A DNA stretch of 64,000 nt from the NCBI GenBank assembly GCA_030442035.1, contig JAUJEA010000009.1:1-64000 (forward strand), read 5' to 3'. A program made the position numbers and the translations under genes. This document shows positions 18,463 through 26,835 of the stretch, piece after piece. The DNA is from Splendidivirga corallicola. Lineage in GTDB: Bacteria > Bacteroidota > Bacteroidia > Cytophagales > Cyclobacteriaceae. Position 1 is the first letter of the stretch; each line of letters begins with the position of its first letter. The notes under the pieces were generated by a model, which was given only the letters and a program-made list of their open reading frames with translations, searched no databases and was not told the DNA's origin.

Positions 18463-19212
18463 ATGAAGATATTGATAGTAGAAGATAATGTTGAGGAAGC
18501 CAATAACCTCGCTACGGATATCAAAGATTACATAAAAAATCGTGGTGAAGTATTAAAGCCCGTTGATAACTATCCGGATGCTCAGAAGGTTCTGATCAAA
18601 GAGAAACCGGAAATTGTTATTTTAGACATAGAATTGAAGGGAGAAAAAGATGGAGGAATAAAAATTGGTGAATTGATAAAGAAACAATCTTTTGAAAGTA
18701 ACATTATTTTTTTGACAGGTCTGCCTGATCATCTTGGTTTTGATAAGGCAAAACATTTGTCCTCTCCTTTTTTTCTAAAGAAACCCTATGATGACACCAG
18801 TTTGCAAAGAACTTTGGAACTCGCCATGATCAAGATCAAGGGACGGGAAGAAGTTACTCAGTTATTTGTAAAACCACTGGATGAAGATAAGCTTTGGTTG
18901 AAAACAGGGAGGAATACTTTCGAAGGTGTTTCGGTAAAGAATATAATAAGGGTTCAGGCCGATGATCATTATCCTCGCATTAGAGTATCCGATAAGAAAG
19001 AGCCAATTTTGTTTAAGTCGAGTCTTAGTGGATTCTATAAAAATATACTATCAGTCTATCCGGCTTTCTTTATGTTAGGCAGGCAACAGATAATCAATTT
19101 GAATTTTGTTGAAAAGGTCCAGGACAATCATGTTTTTATAGATGGAGACAAGTTTTCCATTCCTAAGGATAGACGAGAAGAACTGTTTCTATTGCTTGGT
19201 ATCAAACCCTGA
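18463..19212 (+). CDS. LytTR-family response regulator
   Basis: A 249-residue DNA-binding response regulator. The receiver domain (1-120) has the acidic pair Glu7/Asp8, the phosphorylated Asp55 in VILDIEL and the conserved Lys in FLKKPYD. The C-terminal half (about 145-245) is a LytTR domain, recognisable from IIRVQADDHYPRIRV and the closing DGDKFSIPKDRREEL. LytTR proteins bind pairs of short direct repeats about two helical turns apart. Four such repeats lie immediately downstream at 19241-19324. It is coupled to the TPR histidine kinase gene before it. LytTR regulators more often pair with 5TM LytS-like kinases, so this pairing is somewhat unusual. Confidence 0.9.
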   Translation: MKILIVEDNVEEANNLATDIKDYIKNRGEVLKPVDNYPDAQKVLIKEKPEIVILDIELKGEKDGGIKIGELIKKQSFESNIIFLTGLPDHLGFDKAKHLSSPFFLKKPYDDTSLQRTLELAMIKIKGREEVTQLFVKPLDEDKLWLKTGRNTFEGVSVKNIIRVQADDHYPRIRVSDKKEPILFKSSLSGFYKNILSVYPAFFMLGRQQIINLNFVEKVQDNHVFIDGDKFSIPKDRREELFLLLGIKP

Positions 19213-19240
19213 TTGATATAAAACTACTATGTCACATTTT

Positions 19241-19324
19241 TTCTCACGAACCGACGCTTAAGTTTCCCGAACCGACATATCGCTTTCACGAATTAAAATT
19301 TTAGCTTACCGAAGACCTTCTTTT
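19241..19324 (+). promoter_or_regulatory. Four direct repeats at 21-bp period, putative LytTR binding array
   Basis: Four consecutive 21-base units share a core: CGAA begins at 19247, 19268, 19289 and 19310, each preceded by a T-rich half ending in AC or CC. The first two units share CGAACCGAC exactly. A period of two DNA turns is the known spacing of LytTR half-sites (for example AgrA, with 9-bp repeats spaced 12 bp). The array lies between a LytTR response regulator and a LytTR-only gene. Control of the latter is inference. Confidence 0.6.
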
Positions 19325-19400
19325 CTTTATCCCATCATTTAATTGAAAGTTGTTTTGTTGGAGTAATCCAGAAAAATATATCCATAACGTTAGTTTTGAT

Positions 19401-19730
19401 ATGGCTCTTAACGGTTCAATATTTATACCCATTGATTATACTTATGAAAGGATAGCGAAATCGAACATATTATTTGTTGAAGCTTTTGGTAGCTATGTGA
19501 AAATTTATACTTCAGAAAAGAGGTATCATCTCACTACCTACCTGCAAAACTTTATCAAGCAACTAAGTGATGATTCTTTTGTGAGGGTATCAAGAAAGTA
19601 TTTGATCAATTTGAATAAAGTTGACAGCATTAAGAGTAACACAATCCATATCGAGGGGCATAAGATTTTAATTGGAAGAAAGTATCGTGAGCATGTAATC
19701 GAACAATTTCCGATCATCAGAACCAAATAG
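19401..19730 (+). CDS. LytTR-only DNA-binding protein
   Basis: A 109-residue protein when started at the ATG at 19401. Almost all of it is a single LytTR DNA-binding domain (NILFVEAFGSYVKIYTSEKRYHLT, then FVRVSRKYLINLNKVDSI and a C-terminal IGRKYREHV). There is no receiver domain, so it cannot be controlled by phosphorylation on itself. It could act constitutively, compete for the same sites as the response regulator, or form heterodimers with it. The gene starts 76 bases after the repeat array at 19241-19324, suggesting that one or both LytTR proteins control it. Confidence 0.85.
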   Translation: MALNGSIFIPIDYTYERIAKSNILFVEAFGSYVKIYTSEKRYHLTTYLQNFIKQLSDDSFVRVSRKYLINLNKVDSIKSNTIHIEGHKILIGRKYREHVIEQFPIIRTK

Positions 19731-19801
19731 AACAACTGAAAAACAGAAAACGAAATATTGTTAAGAATCTGATTTATTGAAAACCATTGAAATACAATTT
19801 T

Positions 19802-20344
19802 ATGAAAAAGTTAATTTTCCAAACTGCCCTTTTGTGCCTATGTCTGATTTTTTTTGGCAACAATGTCAAAGCTCAATTCAATCCATTTGCTAATGATCAA
19901 AAGATGCTAACAGCAGGCATCGGATTTTCTTCCTGGGGTACGCCTATATTTGGAAGATTGGTATTTCCTGTAGCAGATTACATAACTGTAGGAGGAAGCT
20001 TGTCATACCAATCAAACTCCGAACGTTTTCTTGGTGGGAAATGGAAGCATACCATTGTAGGTATCGGCGCCAGAGGAAATTATCATTTTAATGAATTGCT
20101 AGGAGTGTCAGATGAATGGGATTTTTATGCTGGTGCTACTTTAGGGTATTATGTTTGGAATACCAAGGCACAATCGGGTTTTTTAGATGATGATATTTAT
20201 ACTGGCTCCGGCTCAGGGGGTCTTGGCTTGGGCATTCAAATCGGTGGTAGATATTTTTTCAACGATAAGTTCGCCGTTAATCTTGAATACGGGGGAGGAA
20301 GTGTACTTAGCAGTGGCACCTTAGGATTAACTATAATGCTCTAA
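19802..20344 (+). CDS. Outer-membrane beta-barrel protein
   Basis: A 180-residue exported protein. I choose the ATG at 19802, where the signal peptide begins (MKKLIFQTALLCLC... ending VKAQ). The mature part has alternating strands with glycine turns (TAGIGFSSWGTPIFGRL, GIGARGNYHFNELLG, GLGIQIGGRYFF) and a final strand, the pattern of small OmpX/OmpW-like barrels. It follows the LytTR-only gene by about 70 bases on the same strand, so it may be a target of that regulatory module. That link is inferred from gene order only. Confidence 0.7.
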   Translation: MKKLIFQTALLCLCLIFFGNNVKAQFNPFANDQKMLTAGIGFSSWGTPIFGRLVFPVADYITVGGSLSYQSNSERFLGGKWKHTIVGIGARGNYHFNELLGVSDEWDFYAGATLGYYVWNTKAQSGFLDDDIYTGSGSGGLGLGIQIGGRYFFNDKFAVNLEYGGGSVLSSGTLGLTIML

Positions 20345-20360
20345 CCAGTTTTAATACAAT

Positions 20361-20395
20361 CCGGATCAAAAAATAAACAAAACCGACCGGATCAA
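20361..20395 (+). repeat. Direct repeat CCGGATCAA, 26 bp apart
   Basis: CCGGATCAA occurs at 20361-20369 and 20387-20395, with a related GGATCA at 20416-20421. All lie in the 100-base gap before the beta-helix gene. Regular spacing suggests a possible regulator site, but the repeats are short and chance is possible. Confidence 0.35.
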
Positions 20396-20444
20396 TTTTC
20401 CTGAGATCTTGGAATGGATCATTTTTCAATTTGACTAACCGATT

Positions 20445-21527
20445 ATGAAAAAGAATTTTATATTAACAACAATTGTCTTGCTGTGGGTTGTCGTTGTTTC
20501 CGAGGCGACCATTATACAAGTTAACAATAACCCTGGAACATCAGCCGATTATTCCAGCCTTCAGGAGGCTATAGATAATGCTAATACTGGAGACACAATT
20601 TATGTTGCCGGATCACCCAATGCTTACGATGGAACTACGCTCATTCGCTTGAATAAGGGGCTGGTCATCATTGGACCTGGCTATTTCCTTGGAGAAAATC
20701 CTAATACCCAGGCCTTAAATCAAACAGCCAAGATTTATCAGATGGAAATAGGTGAAAGTGCCGATAATGCGATTATTATGGGACTTGATTTTGATGTGAC
20801 GGGACAAATCACCACAAAGATTTCCAACAGAAGACGAGACGGCACTTTAGGCACTGCTGGTCCCAGCGGGTTGACGTTATTCAGGAATAAACTTGACAAT
20901 ATCAGGGTTAGTCATGGGACCAATATTATTATTGAACAAAATTATATTCTCAGTGGTAACAGTGTTCATTCAATAGTTATTGTCGATCCTGCTTCAAACA
21001 TATTAATTCAAAATAATATACTCATCACCACCTGGAGTACATCTCACTCTATTAACGGAAGCGGAGATACATTTTCCAATACGATCATAAGGAACAATGT
21101 AATGAATATGGGGATTGAAGATTTAAATGGAGTGGAAATCATCAATAACATTTTTCTGGATCAGGGTTTTTTTGATGATTGTGATAATAACCAAATTAAA
21201 AATAATGTATTTACCGCTCCTGAAAGTGTGGTGATACCGACTTCTTCAACCGGAAATACCTTATTGGATAATGTGTTTTCAGTGACGCAAAGTGAAGTTT
21301 TTTTAATTGATGCACCGGTTATTGATAGCGAATTTCAGTTGGGAGATTCATCTCCCGCTAGTGGTGTAGGTTTCGAAGGTGTGGATGCAGGTGCTTATGG
21401 TGGCGCTGCACCCTATGTTATTTCGGGTTTGCCTCCGATACCTTCTATTTATGAGCTTACAACCAATGGGATTGGTTCAGCCAGTGAAGGCATTAATGTC
21501 AGAATTAAGGTAAGATCTAACCAATAA
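20445..21527 (+). CDS. Secreted right-handed beta-helix protein
   Basis: A 360-residue exported protein (signal peptide about 1-22). The opening YSSLQEAIDNANTGDTIYVAG is the standard start of pectate-lyase-like parallel beta-helix proteins. Repeated N-rich turns follow (IIIEQNYILSG, ILIQNNILIT, TIIRNNVMN, VEIINNIFLD, NQIKNNVFT), each one coil of the helix. No catalytic lyase residues can be assigned. The C-terminus (INVRIKVRSN) does not look like a T9SS sorting domain. It sits 13 bases before a T9SS cargo gene, so the two are probably co-transcribed. Polysaccharide binding at the cell surface is plausible. Confidence 0.75.
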   Translation: MKKNFILTTIVLLWVVVVSEATIIQVNNNPGTSADYSSLQEAIDNANTGDTIYVAGSPNAYDGTTLIRLNKGLVIIGPGYFLGENPNTQALNQTAKIYQMEIGESADNAIIMGLDFDVTGQITTKISNRRRDGTLGTAGPSGLTLFRNKLDNIRVSHGTNIIIEQNYILSGNSVHSIVIVDPASNILIQNNILITTWSTSHSINGSGDTFSNTIIRNNVMNMGIEDLNGVEIINNIFLDQGFFDDCDNNQIKNNVFTAPESVVIPTSSTGNTLLDNVFSVTQSEVFLIDAPVIDSEFQLGDSSPASGVGFEGVDAGAYGGAAPYVISGLPPIPSIYELTTNGIGSASEGINVRIKVRSNQ

Positions 21528-21540
21528 CCTTGCATTAAGG

Positions 21541-23010
21541 ATGAAAGTCTTACCGATTATTATCTTAATTTTTTTCCTGAAGGGTATGGCAATGGCACAG
21601 GACATTGTTAAGGCTGAATATTTTATTGATGACGATGCAGGATTTGGGCAAAATGTGGACATACCTATTCCATCAAATCTATTAGGCCCCAACTTTGAGC
21701 TTAATTTCACGATAGACCTGAACAATGTTAATCCGGGTCTTCATCATCTGTATATAAGAGTCAAGGATGATCAGGATTTCTGGAGTTTATATACTTATAC
21801 TACTCTGTTTGTAGTGGAAGATGTTCCTGTACCATCAATAGATGCTTTGGAGTATTTTTTTGATGCTGATCCGGGATTTGGAAATGGTATTCAGGTGAAT
21901 ATTACAGGGAATGAAACTGACAATACAATCATCTTTGACGCAAACCTGGATGACCTTGCACCTGGCACGCATTTTATGTACATAAGAGCAAGGTCAGCAG
22001 AGGGAGAATGGTCATTGTTGTCGTCTCGCCTGATCCAGGTCCTGGAGGATATGGAGCAAGTAAACATCGTGCGTCTGGAGTATTTTTTTGAAGGAAACGG
22101 TTTCACCTCCCAAACGTATAGTCAGCCCATACAAGATCCAAGCCCGGTAGTTGAATTTGATTTTCAAGCCAATGCCAGTGAATTAACAAATGGAGAAACT
22201 TACACTTTATCAGTTTGGGCGATTGATGATGAAGAAAGGAAAAGCCTGGTGAATACTATTAGCTTTCTTTATTCGGAGGTAGTTCCTATCGTTTTGTCGG
22301 TAGAAAAACAAAATGAATCTTGCGAAGGCTTGGGTGATGGCCAGTTAACAGCTAATGCAACCGGAGGAGAAGGCACACTTCTTTATAGCATAGACGGTAC
22401 TAATTTTTCCGCAAACAACGTGTTCCCTAATTTGACCAGTGGTACTTACACAGTTACTGTGAAAGGAGATGTGCCGGATTATTCCGTAGCTGAAGAAGCT
22501 ACCGTAGAGGCTGATCATGAAAACCCAGAGGTCCCTAATATCACCGAATTGACAGGGAATGATGGAAGCATTATTCTTGAATCAACCGAGGCGTTCACTT
22601 ATCAGTGGTTTCTCAATGATCAGCCTATCTCCGGTGCTTCGAGCCGTCAATACCAACCCCAGGAAAGTGGAGAATATCAGGTAAGTGTAGCCAACGAAGG
22701 CGGATGTTCTGCCCTTTCGGAAAAACACACTGTATCCATTGATGTAACAGCAATCTATCAGCAGGCTGATACCAAACTGATCATTTATCCCAATCCGGTT
22801 GTAGATGAACTCATCATTGAAAGTAAAAGCGGTATCAACCTTCTAGGTGCTGAAATTGAACTACGGACAATATCAGGTAAACTTCTCCTTTCAGGAAAGG
22901 CTAAAACCAATGTCATGAAAGTCGATTTTTCACCTTATCCCAAAGGTATGTATCAGCTGATCATTATCACAGATCAGCTTGTCCTTCAGAAAAAATTATT
23001 AATGAACTAA
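21541..23010 (+). CDS. T9SS-sorted secreted multidomain protein
   Basis: A 489-residue exported protein with a signal peptide (1-19). It contains three related modules of about 80 residues beginning around VKAEYFIDDDAGFG, IDALEYFFDADPGFG and IVRLEYFFEGNGF, each ending near LYIRVKD or MYIRARS. An Ig-like or SprB-type repeat (GLGDGQLTANATGGEGTLLYSIDG) and a second Ig-like module follow. A C-terminal T9SS type A sorting domain (about 410-489) starts LIIYPNPVVDELII and ends QLVLQKKLLMN. It is thus a cell-surface or released protein. The function of the repeated module is not known to me. It shares a likely operon with the beta-helix protein. Confidence 0.8.
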   Translation: MKVLPIIILIFFLKGMAMAQDIVKAEYFIDDDAGFGQNVDIPIPSNLLGPNFELNFTIDLNNVNPGLHHLYIRVKDDQDFWSLYTYTTLFVVEDVPVPSIDALEYFFDADPGFGNGIQVNITGNETDNTIIFDANLDDLAPGTHFMYIRARSAEGEWSLLSSRLIQVLEDMEQVNIVRLEYFFEGNGFTSQTYSQPIQDPSPVVEFDFQANASELTNGETYTLSVWAIDDEERKSLVNTISFLYSEVVPIVLSVEKQNESCEGLGDGQLTANATGGEGTLLYSIDGTNFSANNVFPNLTSGTYTVTVKGDVPDYSVAEEATVEADHENPEVPNITELTGNDGSIILESTEAFTYQWFLNDQPISGASSRQYQPQESGEYQVSVANEGGCSALSEKHTVSIDVTAIYQQADTKLIIYPNPVVDELIIESKSGINLLGAEIELRTISGKLLLSGKAKTNVMKVDFSPYPKGMYQLIIITDQLVLQKKLLMN

Positions 23011-23083
23011 GCAGAAGAAAATACATATTGTATCTGATGCAAAGCAGCCAATACAATGTTTCAAACAATTTAAGCACAATCCC

Positions 23084-24109
23084 ATGAAAACACCAATTTA
23101 TCAAAGCATTTGGCCATCTTACATAAGTGCTTGTTTTTTGATGGCCTTATCAGCAATACTAATATCACCGGATGCAGCCATTGCACAAAATTCCAAAGAT
23201 ATCAAAACAGATTTTGAAAGTGTCAAATCCAAATGCAAAGATACACCTGTCACCCAACGTACCAGGGTAACAGTTGCTAGATTTAATGCCACAACCCGTG
23301 TTCCCGGACAACTTGGCCGTAACATGGCCACCATGCTTACAAACGCATTGTATGAAATTGATTGTTTTAGTGTGCTTGAATCTCTTCAAAACAAAAGTGA
23401 CATGATAAATGAGGTTGATTTTGGAGAATCTGACTATGCCGATGGAGGCTCGAGTGCTGCTAAGGGTAAGATGAAGGGAGCGCAAGTTGTCATTACCGGG
23501 GAGGTAACAGAATTTAGTGAGGAAACCAATAGGACCAATGTGCGAATATTAAGGAATATTTCCGCTACACAAAAGAAAGTAAAATTGGGTTTTATTGTGA
23601 AGTTATTAAATCCACAAACACGTGAGATATTGTGGTCCAAGTCCGTGCAGGTTGAAGGCCAAGATTCTAAAGCTAATGTGGGCTTTTTTCGGTCTGCTTC
23701 AAATCAGAATCCGGCATTGGCGAATGCATTGGAGCAGGGGGTTTTGAGAACTTGTGAATACCTCGTGAAGGAAATCCCAAACCTACACTTGCCTGGGTCA
23801 AATGGTAAGTCGGCAAATGCTTTATCAGGAACAAAGCGAGCCACAGTCATTTTTATTGGAGCCGATTATACAATTCTAAGAACCTATAGAAAGAAATTAG
23901 AGACGCTTAGTGGAATTTCATCGGTCTCTCAGGGAGATTTTAAAACAGATCCACAGAGTAAACTCGAAACCGGTACCTTGACGATACAACACTCCAAAAA
24001 TAGTTTTGATGATTTGCTTGACAGTATTGTTCCGGCGGTTTCCACGAAATTCAAAATCTCAAAAGTGGAATCAAGTCAACAAAAAGTCACACTTAAACTA
24101 AAGGGCTAG
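23084..24109 (+). CDS. CsgG/LpoB-like exported protein
   Basis: A 341-residue exported protein; the signal peptide runs to about residue 33 (ending AIAQN). The region 55-235 has the CsgG/LpoB layout: RVTVARFNATT, then LGRNMATMLTNALYEIDCFSVLE, VVITGEVTEF and the NPQTREILWSKSVQVEG strand. CsgG forms the curli export pore, while related proteins such as LpoB or TolB-like periplasmic proteins have other envelope roles. No lipobox Cys is evident, which is unlike classical CsgG. A C-terminal domain of about 90 residues (FIGADYTILRTYRKKLETLSG) resembles a periplasmic alpha/beta module. No curli subunit genes are visible nearby. Confidence 0.65.
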   Translation: MKTPIYQSIWPSYISACFLMALSAILISPDAAIAQNSKDIKTDFESVKSKCKDTPVTQRTRVTVARFNATTRVPGQLGRNMATMLTNALYEIDCFSVLESLQNKSDMINEVDFGESDYADGGSSAAKGKMKGAQVVITGEVTEFSEETNRTNVRILRNISATQKKVKLGFIVKLLNPQTREILWSKSVQVEGQDSKANVGFFRSASNQNPALANALEQGVLRTCEYLVKEIPNLHLPGSNGKSANALSGTKRATVIFIGADYTILRTYRKKLETLSGISSVSQGDFKTDPQSKLETGTLTIQHSKNSFDDLLDSIVPAVSTKFKISKVESSQQKVTLKLKG

Positions 24110-24310
24110 TGAGTCAAGTTGATTTGATAAAAAAGTGATCAGGAAACTCAAACAGATGTAAATTTTATGACTGTTGGTGATGTTACGTTTTCAAATCATG
24201 AGCACTCTTTGTAGTGTGTAGTGATGGAAACGATTACAGAGAAACCATAGATTTTCCAATGCACATTATGTCAATTATACGGTAGATGATTGAATAATCT
24301 TATATTAAGG

Positions 24311-25066
24311 CTACGTTGATTCCTGATTCCATATTTCCCAGGATTTCTCTGCTTGTAAATGGAGCATTTCCAATCCGTTTTTGACCTTGGAACCAACATT
24401 CAGTCCCTTTTGCATAAATAGCGTCTCTTCCGGGTTATAGACCAAATCGTATAGCAAATGATCCGAGGTCAGCAGGTCGTAATTCAATGCAGGGGAAGTA
24501 TTTGTATCCGGAAACATACCCAGCGGGGTTGTGTTTATGATCAATGAGTATTCCTTATATAGTTGAGGGTTTGAATTCAATTCATCATAACTTAGAATTT
24601 CCTCTGAAGAGGTCCTTGAAACAAAATTGTATTCAATATTCAAATCAATCAGAACAGCTTGAACCGCTTTGGATGCTCCTCCTGTTCCAAGTATCAGCGC
24701 CTTAAAAGGCTGATTTGACTCAGGTAACCAATTTCTTAGCGACTCCAGAAAACCATAGTAATCAGAATTATAACCAGTTAATCCTTGATCCTCTACTTTG
24801 ATCACATTTACCGCTCCTACCTTTTGTGCACTTGTATCCAGCCTGTTGAGATAGGGCAGTATCTCTGTTTTATAGGGGATGGTGACATTCAAGCCACGCA
24901 GATCTTTGGTACTTGAAACCAGGTTTTCAAACGCGGATATATCACTTAATTCAAATAGTTCATAAGAACAATTTTGGATATTTTCTGTTTGAAATTTTGC
25001 CTCAAAATATTTTTTTGAAAACGAGTGTTTTAATGTTTTCCCAATAAGCCCAAATACACGATGCAT
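24311..25066 (-). CDS. aroE: Shikimate dehydrogenase
   Basis: A 251-residue enzyme that reduces 3-dehydroshikimate to shikimate with NADPH, step four of aromatic amino acid biosynthesis. The substrate-binding start (GLIGKTLKHSFSKKYF) and the catalytic LNVTIPYKTE with its Lys are present. So are the nucleotide-binding loop LGTGGASKAVQ and the INTTPLGMFP motif. Near the C-terminus, GLEMLHLQAEKSWEIW closes the family pattern. It is slightly shorter than E. coli AroE. It lies 11 bases downstream of the DUF368 gene and is the last gene of the long minus-strand run; no clear terminator follows. Confidence 0.93.
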   Translation of the reverse strand: MHRVFGLIGKTLKHSFSKKYFEAKFQTENIQNCSYELFELSDISAFENLVSSTKDLRGLNVTIPYKTEILPYLNRLDTSAQKVGAVNVIKVEDQGLTGYNSDYYGFLESLRNWLPESNQPFKALILGTGGASKAVQAVLIDLNIEYNFVSRTSSEEILSYDELNSNPQLYKEYSLIINTTPLGMFPDTNTSPALNYDLLTSDHLLYDLVYNPEETLFMQKGLNVGSKVKNGLEMLHLQAEKSWEIWNQEST

Positions 25067-25077
25067 GTTTAGTTGGT

Positions 25078-26016
25078 TTATTTGTGAGGACTTCTCCTCC
25101 AGTGCGCGATTTTTTCTATAAGTACCACAATACCAATACCGAGTGCAAAAAATAAAATAGCTTGAAAAATAAAGGCATCATTGCCTTCAACCTGATATTG
25201 GGTCGCCCAAATATTTTCCTGAATAAGCGGCTTTTCCACACCATGTCTGTCGGTGAAAGTTTCTATTGTTTTTTTCCACGGCCAAACCTTATTAAGGGAT
25301 CCGATCATGAACCCGGATAATAAAGCAATGGCAAGATCATGGTATTTTTTTAACAACCAGGAAATAACTTTGGAGAAACTTAAAAGTCCGGTGACACAAC
25401 CCGCGATGAATGTCAATAGAACAACAATGTTCAATGATGAGAGCGCATTAACCATGTATTGATATTTTCCAAGCAACAATACAATGAAGCTACCGGAAAT
25501 TCCCGGTAGTATCATGGCACACACTGCAATAGCCCCACATATAAAAATGAACCAAAGATCATCAGGTGTTTCAGCGGGGGTGAGTACCGTGATAAAATAG
25601 GCTATTATGCCTCCCAGGAGCATCATAGCTACTGTTCCAATTCTCCACTTTTTTATTTCTCTCGCCACTAGAGCAGATGAAATAATAATTAAACCAAAGA
25701 AAAAAGACCAAAGTTGAATGGGGTGATTTTCCAGAAGGAATTCGATCAATTTGGCAAGAGAGAGAAAGCTTGTAAAAATACCTATGAAAAGAACCAACAG
25801 GAAATTTCCATTGATATGACTCCAAAAATCTCTGAATCTTTTGGCTTTTATTAATTGTAAGGCCTGAAGATTAACAGCATTGATTGAATAGAGTAATTTT
25901 TCATAAATGCCTGTTATGAATGCTACAGTTCCTCCAGATACTCCGGGAACAATATCAGCTCCACCCATCCCGACGCCTTTCAGGAACAATAAAATATTTT
26001 CTTTCAAATTGCTCAT
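25078..26016 (-). CDS. DUF368 membrane protein (undecaprenyl-phosphate translocase family)
   Basis: A 312-residue polytopic membrane protein, about eight to nine helices. The N-terminal motif GGADIVPGVSGGTVAFITGIYE and the internal ILPGISGSFIVLLLGKYQ are the paired PG(V/I)SG signatures of DUF368. DUF368 proteins (PopT) were recently shown to return undecaprenyl phosphate, the lipid carrier of peptidoglycan and surface polysaccharides, across the inner membrane. Its place in a run with exopolysaccharide export genes fits that role, since polymer export leaves carrier on the outer face. Spacing is 36 bases to the upstream phosphosulfolactate synthase gene and 11 bases to aroE. Confidence 0.88.
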   Translation of the reverse strand: MSNLKENILLFLKGVGMGGADIVPGVSGGTVAFITGIYEKLLYSINAVNLQALQLIKAKRFRDFWSHINGNFLLVLFIGIFTSFLSLAKLIEFLLENHPIQLWSFFFGLIIISSALVAREIKKWRIGTVAMMLLGGIIAYFITVLTPAETPDDLWFIFICGAIAVCAMILPGISGSFIVLLLGKYQYMVNALSSLNIVVLLTFIAGCVTGLLSFSKVISWLLKKYHDLAIALLSGFMIGSLNKVWPWKKTIETFTDRHGVEKPLIQENIWATQYQVEGNDAFIFQAILFFALGIGIVVLIEKIAHWRRSPHK

Positions 26017-26052
26017 TGAGATAGCTGTATTTCCGAAAATTTTGGGATTGCT

Positions 26053-26829
26053 TTACGATTGAAGGCTTTCCAGATTCAGAAAGTGATCAAAGGTGTCTCC
26101 CCTCAGGCCCAAACGAAGTGTTTCCAAAGGGATCATTTCATTTGGGGCGATATTGCCAAGGTTTACATTAGATCCAAGCAATTTAATGAACCATACCTGT
26201 TGTGCCTTTTGAGGTGCCTCCCAGATAATTTTTTCAAAAGGGATTTTCGTGAGAATCTCTTCCACAAGTCCGGATCTCACTTCGCCGCTGGATCTAAAAA
26301 GTCCTACATTTCCTCCTTCTCGTGCCTCCCCAATTACCTTCCAGGCGCCAGCGTCTAGCTCCGCCTGCATTAGGCTAATCCATTTGTAGGGAGGAATTAT
26401 TTTTTCAGCATCCTTGGAGCCCACTTCCGAAAGTACAGTAACTTGTTCAGACAATTTGCTTATATAATCACACTTCAAATCATGATCAAGCTCAATGGAT
26501 CCATCAGAGACCTCTGCAAATGTCAGCTCAAATTTATCTAATACTTTTCGATAGTCGTCGAACTGGTTTCTTACAACAAACGCTTCAAACAAGGTGCCAC
26601 CAAAATAAGTTGGGATGCCGGCCTGTTGATAAATATTGATTTTGTCTTTTAAATTCGGTGTAACATAAGATGTGGCCCACCCCAACTTAACAATATCAAC
26701 ATAGTTGCCACAAGTTTCAATGAAATCCTCAACTTCCCTAGGACTCATTCCCTTATCCATTGCCATCGTAAATCCTGTTTGTCTGGGTTTTTCCGTCCTC
26801 TCAGGCAAGTTCTTCAGAATATAATTCAT
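26053..26829 (-). CDS. Phosphosulfolactate synthase (ComA family)
   Basis: A 258-residue TIM-barrel enzyme of the ComA family, which adds sulfite to phosphoenolpyruvate to give (2R)-phospho-3-sulfolactate. Family features are the early TMAMDKGMSPREVEDFIETCG, DIVKLGWATS, the FGGTLFEAF stretch, EVSDG and a late REGGNVGLFRS loop. In methanogens this starts coenzyme M synthesis. Gliding Bacteroidota instead contain sulfonolipids (capnines) built on cysteate, so a supply of sulfonate carbon for these lipids is possible, but this is inference. It is preceded by a TPR gene (6-base gap) and followed by DUF368. Confidence 0.85.
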   Translation of the reverse strand: MNYILKNLPERTEKPRQTGFTMAMDKGMSPREVEDFIETCGNYVDIVKLGWATSYVTPNLKDKINIYQQAGIPTYFGGTLFEAFVVRNQFDDYRKVLDKFELTFAEVSDGSIELDHDLKCDYISKLSEQVTVLSEVGSKDAEKIIPPYKWISLMQAELDAGAWKVIGEAREGGNVGLFRSSGEVRSGLVEEILTKIPFEKIIWEAPQKAQQVWFIKLLGSNVNLGNIAPNEMIPLETLRLGLRGDTFDHFLNLESLQS

Positions 26830-26835
26830 GCAGGG

